From contig OY759226.1 of the NCBI GenBank assembly GCA_963662175.1, positions 24,970,446-25,034,445 of the forward strand: a stretch of DNA of 64,000 bases. Reading direction: 5' to 3'. The position numbers and the translations under genes are program-made. Under the pieces are notes generated by a model. It was not told the DNA's origin and made no database searches. It saw only the letters and a list, made by a program, of their open reading frames with translations. The first letter of the stretch is position 1; each line of letters starts with the position of its first letter. This stretch comes from Aradus depressus (Eukaryota; Arthropoda; Insecta; Hemiptera; Aradidae). This document shows, in pieces, positions 55,886-64,000 of this stretch.

Positions 55886-55942
55886 GTCTTCGAACCCGAT
55901 AAAAGATATTAGTTAACTAACTAATATCGGGTTTGAAGACTT
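55886..55942. repeat. Long hairpin
   Basis: AGTCTTCGAACCCGATA...ATATTAGTTA is mirrored by TAACTAATATCGGGTTTGAAGACT with nearly full pairing over about 25 bp and no real loop. It may be the centre of a small fold-back element. Confidence 0.65.
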
Positions 55943-55979
55943 TAGATACTTAACTAGTATGGTCTTTAAATAATATTAT

Positions 55980-56090
55980 TACTTCCCGAAGTATATGGGA
56001 AGTTATATAATGGGTTAAAAAAATCGATGCAGAGTTTTCAACGGAATTTCATGTTGTCCGACCTCTAAATTCCAAATATGAAAAAGAAAA
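55980..56090 (+). repeat. Dispersed repeat (CGAAGTATA / TTTTCAACGGAATTTCA family)
   Basis: CCGAAGTATATGGGAAGTTA, ATCGATGCAGAGTTTTCAAC, GGAATTTCATGTTGTCCGAC, CTCTAAAT. The same order of motifs as at 34215-34335. Confidence 0.65.
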
Positions 56091-56216
56091 TCTCGGTAAA
56101 TAAAATTTAAGAAAACAAAACAATATTGTTTTAAGAAGCTTTGCTTTTAAGAAGATACGTTCTGTGGTATACCATGTTGAACTGAAATGCTTTATAAGCA
56201 AAACACCTTTAAAACC

Positions 56217-56532
56217 TAGAGGGCGCCGATAGCTCATGCTAGCCTACTGAGCTTAAGATCACGGGTTCGAAACACGGCCGAGACCCATAGGTTTTTTTAT
56301 CTGGGAGATGAAAAAACTTGAGCACGGATGGGATGTTAAGCGATCGTCTCGAGCCTGCATTATGTCTGAGCTACTCGTTAAAGACTCCTGTTCTAGGTGA
56401 ATAAACCAGGATTTGCAAAATTTAGGATTCCCAGCGTCGGGCTCATGTAAACGAGAGCGACGAAAGAGCGCTCTAGCAGTAGGCGATATGATAGTGAAAT
56501 CTGGGGCATGAGTCATGATAGTAACTAACACA
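56217..56532 (+). mobile_element. SINE, full length
   Basis: Head GGGCGCCGATAGCTCATGC with A-box character, B box ACGGGTTCGAAACACGG, the full body, and the tail AGTCATGATAGTAACTAAC. TTTAAAACC at 56208-56216 and 56533-56541 is a probable 9-bp target duplication. About 316 bp. Confidence 0.8.
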
Positions 56533-56541
56533 TTTAAAACC

Positions 56542-57044
56542 ATCCACGTGACATCGACAATTTTTAAGTAATAAGCCGCAGTTTGATTCCTGGACAACTT
56601 TCTTGTATTTTACATTCAAAAGAAATTTCCTGGAATTGCCCAATTGTTACATATTTGCTATTATTATTATTATTATTATTATTTTCTTTATTATAAAGTG
56701 ACCAGGCGTCTAGTTTATTAATATGAAATTAGTAACAAAAAATTGAAAAATGTTTTAATCGCTCAATTTTAGATATCTTATTTTTTTTTTTTACTTTTTA
56801 CCCGAAAACAGCTCCTTTGACTATTTTCTAAGCGAAATCAATAGTTTGGGAGAAATTTCCAGACAAAAATGGGAGTGTTGATCGTTTCATGGAACCTGCC
56901 TGGGGCTACTTCGTTGATCTATTTGCTCAAAAATCACTCCAGATACAAATAAATATATGTATTAGCAAAGTCATGGAAATTGTACTGAGTTAATTTTATC
57001 AACGGAATAATATAACTCTAAAAAAATAAAGTAAAAATATATGC
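56542..57044. other. No gene seen; TTA microsatellite
   Basis: A (TTA)n run lies at about 56659-56683. The rest is AT-rich and unassigned. Confidence 0.5.
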
Positions 57045-57297
57045 AATGTGACCATAACAGAACTTTTTTATACCAACTACTTTAGTACATCTCCCCCTCT
57101 CACATGGCATTACAGGGTATAAGATAGTCACTCTCAGAATAATCCTGACAATAAAAAAAAGAAAAACTCTGACACAAACACATTACTTCCATGTACACAG
57201 TAATACCAGTACGAAATGAGTTTGAGAGAGTGAAGAAAGAGAGTGTGATCTGTACAATAATGGTTGGTATAAGAAAGCTCAGTTATGGCCATATGAC
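57045..57297. mobile_element. Candidate MITE with ~33-bp inverted ends
   Basis: ACCATAACAGAACTTTTTTA then TACCAACTA (from 57050) is mirrored by TGGTTGGTATAAGAAAGC then TCAGTTATGGCC (to about 57293) with some mismatches. A related single end (ATAACAGGACATTCTTATAC then CAACTAC) lies at 37518-37548. The target duplication is not clear. Confidence 0.45.
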
Positions 57298-57689
57298 AAA
57301 TTTCGCCCTAGCGCCATCTATAATAGAGATTTTGAAAAAAATTTCTTCAAAGGTATTGATGCAAAATATAAAACATTTAATATCTATAACGATTTTATTA
57401 GAAAATACATATATTCTTCATATAAGCCTCGGACTGGCCCCGCCTCTGCTGGACATTGGTTGAAGTTCATTGTCTAATTATTGTAGATATAAACTGATAG
57501 AAGTTATTTTTACATTAACGCATAATAATTAACATCACCTATAATTTCTCAAAAAACGACCAATACGTAAACCCTATTTTAAAGTTCGTTGCTATGTATT
57601 ACGATTTAAAAATTACTTAATTACTACTTATAATGTCGGTTGAGAGATTTCAACTAGATATAGTGATAGTCAAACATAAGTAAAGACCT
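57298..57689. other. No gene seen
   Basis: Short AT-rich stretch between the candidate MITE and SINE sequences. A 90-codon frame at 57191-57463 crosses the MITE boundary and shows no domain. Confidence 0.45.
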
Positions 57690-58181
57690 TGTGATGGTCC
57701 CGAGCCTGTTCGATGTCAGGTACTCGTTAAAGACCCCTGCCCTAGGTGAATAAAAATTTAGGGTAGGCAAAATTTAGGACTCCCAGAGTAGAGTCGGGCT
57801 CATGTCCACAGAGTGACGAAAGAGCTCTCTGGATAAAAAACTTAAGGGCCTCGGGCGGGTTTCAAATCCGCGATTTTTAGCTCAGTAAGCAAGCATGCAT
57901 ATCACTGAGCTACCAGCGCCCTCCCCCTTAGGTTTACTATTTGGAAGGTTAGAAAAACCTTGAGCACGCCATCCTTCGGACTGGACGTTCCGCGATTGTC
58001 CCGACTTGTACGATGTCAATCAAAACCCCTACCCTAGGTGAATAAAAATGTAGGGTAGGCAAAATTTAGGACTCCCATAGTAGAGTCGGGCTCAAGTCCA
58101 CCGGTGCTAAGAAAGAGCGTTCTGTTAGTAAGAGATATGACCTCATAGTTAAAGCCCGGCCATGAGTGACAATAACTAACA
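57690..58181 (+). mobile_element. Composite SINE with an inverted head in the middle
   Basis: 57690-57833 is a plus-sense SINE body (GATGGTCCCGAGCCTG to GACGAAAGAGCTCTCTGG). 57834-57930 is a minus-sense tRNA-like head (GGGTTTCAAATCCGC B box, CACTGAGCTACCAGCGCCC A box). 57931-58181 is again a plus-sense body, from CCTTGAGCACGCCATCC to CCGGCCATGAGTGACAATAACTAAC. At least two insertions or an inversion are required. Confidence 0.7.
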
Positions 58182-58377
58182 AAAAAAAAGATATTTTAAA
58201 ATTATTTGTTATGCATTAATACAATTTAAACATTTGGTCATACATCGATACAATCGAGTCAACATTGAGAAGGTAATTCTATGTTTCATAACATTTCAGA
58301 AGGTGGTCGGTGTTCAAGGGTCCAGTTAATACGTGTTTTTTATTTTTTTATTTAGTAGAAATAAATAATAATAAATC

Positions 58378-58480
58378 ATGCCCACATATTATGAGGAACT
58401 TTCAAATGTCCTGTCTAAATTTAGTGCGATAGAACTGAAAGCAGTCGCACAGAAGGCAAAGGATTGGGCTTTAATGCATG
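58378..58480 (+). CDS. Gss: Glutathione synthetase, first coding exon
   Basis: ATG at 58378 opens 34 codons plus one base, ending CATG|GTAATTATT. The peptide MPTYYEELSNVLSKFSAIEL then KAVAQKAKDWALMH corresponds to the helical N terminus of eukaryotic glutathione synthetase, the enzyme that adds glycine to gamma-glutamylcysteine with ATP in the cytosol. Joined in phase 1 to 63037-63220 it reads DWALMH-GIGMRSK without a gap, matching the family's KDWALxxGIxxR segment. A possible acceptor at 58354-58355 and a UTR of ~22 bp precede the ATG. Confidence 0.85.
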
Positions 58481-59399
58481 GTAATTATTTTAAATACATT
58501 TATAGTTATGCTTATATTGTTGGAGACTGTTAGTGATAGAGTATTTTCTTAAAAATTCAATCATTGAATAAGTGTTTTGCTGTTTTTACCAAAAAAATGT
58601 GTGCTTGTTTTAACTTATGAGTTTTGTTGTTTTTTTTTCTTAGAGAAGATAAGTCAGTGATGAATATCAACAAAACTAAAATGGATATCACTACATTACC
58701 TGAGAATTTATATTAACAATTAATATCTTTACTTTTTGTTATATTATTTGTTTAAATCGTTAATAATGTAGTCCTAATGTTAAAGTTTTCTTGTAAAACC
58801 AATAAGTTTCTTGAAAAAACTTCCTTATCATGAAAATAATTATTTAATTACGTAGTTACTATCATGTAAAATTTAAATAACATGAAATAAGTAAATTCAC
58901 TTTGAATAAAGTTGAATATTCACTTTATTACGTAACGCATTTTATAATAATCTATTGTAAATATTTAAATTCTGATTGTCTGATTAAGCTGTCGTTCCAT
59001 TACATTCTTACGAATTTATTATTGTTGAAATATAGAGAAAAAAATGGAAATATCGAAAAGAATCAGTATTTTTTTCGTTATACCTTTTCCAGTATTTTCT
59101 GTTATTAAAAAAAAATAAAGATACTTTTTTTTTTTTTCTAGATCTACTAGATTATTCTCAATGTAAAAATTTATAAATTGGCTAAACTGTTTTTCCACAA
59201 AAAAATGTTTTCTGCAGACACTGCACAAATAAGCCTTGTTTTTTTTAAGAAATGCAATTTTATTTACATGTGATGAATAGTGTTTTTTGAAAAATATTCG
59301 CCTTAAATATATAAATTTCTGCAACGTTTGACTAAAATAGGTTCTTCTGGTCATTTATGGGTTGTATAAAAACAATATAAAATTTTAATTTATATTACC
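58481..59399. other. Glutathione synthetase intron, first part; no further gene seen
   Basis: AT-rich. A 111-codon minus frame (59019-59354) contains CSVCRKHFFVEKQF, faintly like a zinc finger, but lacks the His pair and is embedded in low-complexity codons, so it is not called. Confidence 0.6.
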
Positions 59400-59976
59400 T
59401 AAGTATACGAAGTAGTATAAGTGAAGTTATATATTTGATCAGAAATTCGATGCAATGATTTCAACGGAATTTTCATGTTTTTCAATGCCCTTATTCCAAA
59501 AATGAAAAAATGTATATCTGTGAACATGATAACTTCTGATGGACTGAATATATGGACACGAAATTGTATATGTGTATCCAGAAACCTCTACCTTGATTTT
59601 CAGCTAAATGGAGAGGGGGATTATGGGAGAGGCTTATCTCAAAGACTCTAATAACTGCCGTTGTAATGAATCTAATGACACAAAATTTCATATGTACATT
59701 TAAAATCCCATAAGGATGGCACCTATTAATTTTCAGCGGAATCTGACGAAGAGGAAGTGTCTCAACTAAAAAATCCCGTTATTTGCCGATATAATGAATA
59801 TGTCTAATGAAATTGTATATTTAAATTCGAAACCCCATAAGTAACCTTATCAATTTTAAGTGGGGGAGCAGAGAAGGGGGGCTTGACTCAATTTACCATA
59901 ATAAGTTTAGGATGTAACGAATATATTGACGCAAAACTTAGTATGAGGATTCAGAAGCCATTTTGTAACTGAAATA
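59400..59976. repeat. Dispersed repeat family, diverged ~125-bp tandem units
   Basis: It begins like 34215 and 55980 (CGAAGTAGTATAAGTGAAGT, GATTTCAACGGAATTTTCA). It continues with units containing ATGACACAAAATTTCATATG and CATAAGGATGGCACC, then CTAATGAAATTGTATATTT and CATAAGTAACC. Related text (GTATCGACATGAAATTTTAT, AACCCCATGAGAACC) flanks the pogo element at 45866-46705. Confidence 0.55.
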
Positions 59977-60421
59977 CAGTAGAGTCCCGCTAATCCGGAT
60001 TAAACGGAATTTGCAGTAAAACGCACATGGTAAATATTTTAGCGATTTTTTTTTTCTCATAAATACACTTTTTCCTTCAGCTTAATTTTATTTTCAATAC
60101 TACTTGATGTAAGTACAGCCAGTAACAAAAATGTTCGGACGGTTTGATTTTTCAATAAAAAATTATAATAATTAAATGCAAAAGTAATAAAAAATAATTT
60201 AAAAAAATAATTAAAGCCATTTTTCAATCAAGAATAAGAATTCAAAAGTGGGTTAGGATAAAGGAAAAACAGCTTTGATTAGAACAAATAAATATTTTAA
60301 TTTAATAAATTTTATAACAAGTAATGTAGGTAACAAAAATTTTCGGACAAAAATGTAAACAACTATAAATAAATTCAATGTTTTTTTTACGATTTCACAA
60401 ATTCAAAAACCATAATGTTAA

Positions 60422-60968
60422 TTAATATTTGGTTGGGTACCCTTTTTGTGTAATAACATCTTTCATTCGATTCGGCATTGATGATGAAACTAATTGTTTG
60501 GTGAAATTTGGAGATATTTTACCCCACTCTTCTAATAACTTTTGTTTCAATTCGTTTTTTGAAGCAATGGGTGTTAATCGAATTTTCCTGTCGAGCTCAC
60601 CCCATACGTGTTCAATTGGGTTGAGATCGGGCGATTGGGGGGGGTTTCATAACTTTAGGGCAGTTATACAAAAGCCAAGTACGTACCAATTCACAGGTGT
60701 GTTTCGGATCGTTGTCTTGGTAAAAATGAAAAGTCCGTAAAATCCCAAGTTTTTCAGCACTCTTTTTCAAATTGCTCCTTAGTAATTCGGCATAAACTTT
60801 TCCAGTCATGGTGGTTTCAATGAAAACCAGTTCACCAATTCCACTAGACGCCATACACCCCCACACCATCACTGAGCCACCCCCATAGTAAAATTGGTTT
60901 TAAATTTTTTGGATTCAGCTCCTCATTACGCCTTCTCCAAATTTTGTCGCGACTAAATATATTAAACT
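60422..60968 (-). pseudogene. Tc1 transposase, C-terminal half
   Basis: In order on the minus strand: KFNIFSRDKIWRRRNEELNP, a frameshift, MVWGCMASSGIGELVFIETT, FHFYQDNDPKHTCELVRTWL with the second catalytic Asp, a frameshift in a G run near 60636-60643, SPDLNPIEHVWGELDRKI with the third acidic residue, and the C terminus QKGYPTKY with stop at 60422. The first catalytic Asp (FSDES-type) is lost at the insertion point. Confidence 0.85.
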
Positions 60969-60972
60969 TACA

Positions 60973-61515
60973 TTCAAAAGTATTTGCTTGCAATAGAACA
61001 AACCGCAATAATAAAATATTCTTGTATCTTGTAACTCTTCACAACATAAAAAGAAATCTCAGGTCATGTAATGTCAGAAAACTAGATTTTTGTGATATGA
61101 CGTTGGAAGAGAGCGACAGCAGCGCTGACCCTCGGCAGAAACCGTCCCTTCCCCCTACTCTATCCCCTCCACCTTCCCTCTAATGAAACTAAGTACCCAA
61201 TTTTTCTAATTTAAACGTTTTTTCTCCGATATTTCGACAAATAAATGTTTCCAGATCATGTCCGTTTACTTCCATGTAATATATGTATACATATACTATT
61301 ACTTTACTTTTGTTTACTTCCCTATACATATAATATATGTATACATAATAATATGTACTAAAAATTTTGTAATCGTGTGAACATCAGAGATCAATTGCAT
61401 GCGTGTGTTTATGTGAGAGCTCAAACGCTTTGACCTGACATCGTACAGGCTCATGACCATCGCTTAACATCCCATCCGAAGGACGGAGTGCTTAAGTCTA
61501 TTTTACCTCGCAGAT
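60973..61515. mobile_element. Insertion within the Tc1 transposase, containing a SINE fragment
   Basis: The transposase reading breaks off at KFNIF on one side and FWSNVI on the other, with ~545 bp of foreign sequence between. Its right part (61437-61515) is a reverse-orientation SINE segment (CTGACATCGTACAGGCTCAT, CATCGCTTAACATCCCATCC, TTTTACCTCGCAGATGA). The left part is unassigned, with (ATGTATACATA)-like palindromes near 61280-61350. Confidence 0.55.
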
Positions 61516-61524
61516 GAATGACAT

Positions 61525-61955
61525 TACTCCAAAAAATTTCTGAATGATTCTGGAACTCTTTTGCGAAGCTCAATCTTTTTTTTATATTTTTTTCACTCAC
61601 AAACGGTTTTTGGTACTCTCCCATTATATCCTGCTTCTTTTAGAATTCTTCGAACATTTTGTGGGTGAACTTTCTTTCCCGTTTCTCTGTATACCTCGGC
61701 GACGATCTGAGGTGCACTCCTCGAGGGCTTGTTTTTAATTTTCCGGACAACGCTACACCTTTCTCGGTCGTTTAATACTCTTGGACGGCCAGAGGAAGAT
61801 TTCAAATCTATCCGATCCTCGTGCTTATACCTTCGAATTACATCGGCTACGGTGCTTTTACTTCGGCCTACCATATCACTGATTTTGCGGACACTTAATC
61901 CTTTTTCATAATTAAAAATTATTATCTGTTGAACTTCAAAAGATGTTCGACCCAT
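61525..61955 (-). pseudogene. Tc1 transposase, N-terminal half
   Basis: ATG at 61955 (MGRTSFEVQQIIIFNYEKGL), then the paired-type HTH DNA-binding region (SVRKISDMVGRSKSTVADVI, GRPRVLNDRERCSVVRKIKN, NVRRILKEAGYNGRVPKTV). After a frame change near 61590 it continues KNIKKRLSFAKEF, FWSNVI, up to the insertion. The HTH frame itself is open for 120 codons. Confidence 0.87.
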
Positions 61956-62765
61956 CTTGACAGCAGGAAATACAAATAACTACTGAATGCAGTAATAGAA
62001 GGATATAAACACATTTCATTTGTTCGGTATTAGCGGTTGGTTGAGAAGGGATTAAAGATCATGATCAGAGTCGCATTTGTTTACAAAACAAACAACACGT
62101 GTCCAGAAAATTTTGTTACGTGAATTTCTTGTCTTCAATTATTAATGCAAAATTTCCTATTAGCTGTAAATGTTTAATTAATTGTTTTACGGCGTTTTGA
62201 AATGATTGATGATCTCGAAATTTAAAACTTTGCTTGAATTAAATATTTTGCCATATAACTATGTGTAACTGCAAAAGAAAAACAAAATTATAAATTGTCC
62301 GAAAATTTTTGTTACTGATTGTACATGTGTCTAGATCTGAGTTTTCGACCTACGAACTGAGATAGGGTTAACAAAACAACTTGGTGATTAAAACTAAAAA
62401 TTTATTTATTGTACAAAACAAACCAACAATTAAAAATTTTAAAAACGGAATATGTAAACGTTAAATTCTGAACAGGACTATAAAATAAAACGATTTACAG
62501 TGCGTAATGAAAACAAGAATAATATTTTTAGGCTCACTGAAAAAAGTCTGTTAATGTTTTTTTTTTCTTTAAAGAAGACCGACGTTGTTTGCCATATGAT
62601 CTTGTAGGCGCCTCAAGGTCAGTAGTCCAACCCTCTCTTTGAATTATTTTCGTACTTACCGCTCGCTAAATTATATTTTTAGTTTACTAAATCTTAATTA
62701 CTTTTTTTTAAAATCCCGTCCGGATTAACAGGATAATTGGTGTCCGGATAAGCGGGACTTTACTG

Positions 62766-63036
62766 AGTTTTAACCCAATCTGTCTGATTGGCTTTGGAGG
62801 GAGAGCCAAAATTTAATTGATTAATTCGAGCCATGGAAGTACTTAGCCGGTGATTCACCGACGACTTTTTTTTCAATATATGTATATATCAGTTGCCGCA
62901 TGGAAGAACTGAGCGTTTTATTTCAAACACAATAATACAGTTGTCGGCAACTATAAATCTAGTATTATTATGCGATTTTGTAGAAATATTTAAACTGTTA
63001 AGTTGTCTCCTATAAAATTGTTTGTTTTTTTCGCAG
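62766..63036. other. Glutathione synthetase intron, last part
   Basis: AT-rich intron end leading to the polypyrimidine tract TTTGTTTTTTTCGCAG at 63036. Nothing else is seen. Confidence 0.7.
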
Positions 63037-63220
63037 GTATCGGAATGAGATCCAAGAAAAATTTTGATCCAGATTCGATGACAATTGCACCATTCACTCT
63101 GCTACCCTCGCCTATATCTTATGAACAATTTCACAATGCCTTAAGTGTGCAAAAAATCCTGAATTGTTTGATGCATCAAGTGGCACATGACGATGAATTC
63201 CTCTGCGAAGCGCTCAAAGA
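63037..63220 (+). CDS. Gss: Glutathione synthetase, second coding exon
   Basis: 184-bp exon, acceptor TTTTCGCAG|GTATCGG, donor CTCAAAGA|GTAAGTATT, entering in phase 1 and leaving in phase 2. It reads GIGMRSKKNFDPDSMTIAPF then TLLPSPISYEQFHNALSVQK then ILNCLMHQVAHDDEFLCEAL. The core APFTLLPSP followed by an alternating helix and V-x-x-D-x-x-FL is the N-terminal substrate-domain signature of eukaryotic glutathione synthetase (human has APFTLFPS). ATP-grasp and glycine-rich loops would lie in later exons, which are not in the window. 58378-58480 plus this exon cover roughly the first 95 residues. Confidence 0.92.
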
Positions 63221-63473
63221 GTAAGTATTCATGTAATTTGGTTAATTATCTGTTTTTATTAAGATTAATTATCTGAGAATGTGTAATTGCATTTAGGTTT
63301 TTGAGTCATTATGAGTTATCCGGTGAGGGTGTTCTTTTTGAAACATTGTCTATGCCCCCAAAAAATAATTCTTACCACATACAGCCTGTTTTGACATTGC
63401 ATCCTCACTAGGTTTAATTGTAATTAAGTGGTGAAGTGTGAAATAATAAAATAATGGTGGTGTACCTTGAGCA

Positions 63474-63897
63474 GGTGACTCGACGTAACAAAAAAGTCAC
63501 TCCCGTCCTGTTCACATGCAAAGTGACAGAGTTGTCGCCAATATTCAGTCTGCCCCCTATAGCTGGGAGTTCAAGCGGGATGCAATGCAATGCAGATATG
63601 CATTCATTATATCCAACACGTTCAAACGATTCAGTTCAATCTTATATCTCAAACTTCAGTATAGGTTCACATGAATCAGAGTATATCAATTTATCATAAC
63701 TTGTACTATTATTGTAGCTTACATTTATAATAATTTATCAAATAGCTGCAACCTCGACGACATCCATTTTTAGACTGGTCTCAAGATTTTCTTTGAAGTC
63801 ACCGTGACAGTCGCCTCACCGTGTGAATACCTCAAATGTCACGGCGACATTTTCAGAAAAGTCACCGTGACAAAGTCACTCGTCTGAATGGGGCCTT
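63474..63897. mobile_element. Candidate TIR element (PIF/Harbinger-like ends)
   Basis: The right part ACCGTGACAAAGTCACTCGT then CTGAATGGGGCC resembles the GGGCC...AGACGAG...GTCGC termini of PIF/Harbinger-type MITEs. A loosely inverted partner (GGTGACTCGACG, AAAGTCACTCCCGTCC) starts near 63474. It lies in the intron after the second glutathione synthetase exon. Ends and target duplication are uncertain. Confidence 0.35.
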
Positions 63898-64000
63898 AGT
63901 GTAAAAATAAAATATAACGGTGATTTAATATTGTTTGTCCTTTCTGCCCCAATTGAAGTAAATAAGGACAGCTATTCTTGATTGAAGAGTTACTTTTTAA

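Larger units (their letters stand above)
60116..62321 (-). mobile_element. Tc1-like transposon, 2.2 kb, inactivated
   Basis: Inverted ends CAGCCAGTAACAAAAATGTT (60116) and the complement of TTTTTGTTACTGATTG (62321), flanked by TA on both sides. Each end has an inner second copy (GGTAACAAAAATTTTCGGAC near 60332; AGAAAATTTTGTTACGTG near 62105), i.e. the IR/DR layout of many Tc1-like elements. It encodes a minus-strand transposase broken by frameshifts and by an insertion. Confidence 0.85.
59977..62765. mobile_element. pogo-type element interrupted by a Tc1 element
   Basis: The left end CAGTAGAGTCCCGCTAATCC follows TA. The right end CCGGATAAGCGGGACTTTACTG stops at 62765. Subterminal CCGGATTAAACGG / CCGTCCGGATTAACAGG support the pairing. 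Without the Tc1 insertion the element is about 580 bp and non-coding. Terminus type as in 45866-46705. Confidence 0.7.

Noticed and set aside
35551..58181. tRNA genes at SINE heads (A box and B box present)
   Set aside because: No cloverleaf can be formed and no anticodon arm is preserved; they are SINE promoters.
59019..59354. 111-codon minus frame with CSVCRKHFF as a zinc-finger protein
   Set aside because: Lacks the paired histidines, has poly-Lys/Phe low-complexity composition, and lies within an intron.

Overview
The window looks like nuclear DNA of an arthropod, most probably an insect. It is AT-rich and intron-bearing, with GT/AG splice sites. It is crowded with Helitron/Helentron-like, Penelope-like, hAT, Tc1, pogo, LINE and tRNA-derived SINE sequences, and the SINE tails carry the TTAGG-type insect telomere pentamer. 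The order cannot be fixed from the sequence; a hemipteran is a weak guess. Nothing prokaryotic is present: no operons, no CRISPR, and no rRNA or free tRNA genes.

Layout. (1) 1-1660 is the end of a 441-bp satellite whose unit derives from the same SINE seen elsewhere in the window. (2) 1836-5667 and 5668-31635 are two Helitron-like elements placed head to tail and sharing one boundary. Each has a TCTATAT-type 5' end, G-rich ~143-bp repeats, a 33/66-bp minisatellite and a 3' hairpin followed by CTAG. The second has grown to 26 kb through an internal higher-order array (6637-31118) of about 33 units, whose lengths fall into classes of ~647, ~791 and ~937 bp, that is, 2, 3 or 4 copies of a ~144-bp subrepeat. 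Each unit opens with a decayed copy of the Helitron's own 5' end. (3) 31636-33223 holds Penelope-like fragments and a third Helitron 3' end.

(4) 33.2-50.6 kb contains five recognisable exons of a minus-strand gene encoding a secreted protein: an acidic Cys-containing exon, a WAP-like exon and three CCP/Sushi exons, in compatible phases (1-0, 0-1, 1-1, 1-1, 1-1). The order WAP then CCP recalls the insect synaptic-cleft protein Hasp (Drosophila CG10186), by memory only. Its introns are packed with transposons. The best preserved is a Penelope-like element with an intact 619-aa RT/GIY-YIG protein. It lies inside a TIR element, which lies inside a hAT remnant.

(5) 50.6-64 kb holds SINEs, a short complete non-autonomous Helitron, LINE debris and palindromic minisatellites, plus the first two coding exons of a plus-strand glutathione synthetase gene (58378-58480 and 63037-63220). 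The 4.5-kb intron between them contains a broken Tc1 element nested in a pogo-type element. A possible divergent housekeeping promoter with a 5' UTR exon lies near 53.95-54.03 kb.

The most unusual material is the Helitron-driven satellite, the SINE-derived satellite, the CCTAA-tailed SINEs, and the repeated inverted pairs of hammerhead-like ribozyme cores in Penelope-like repeats.
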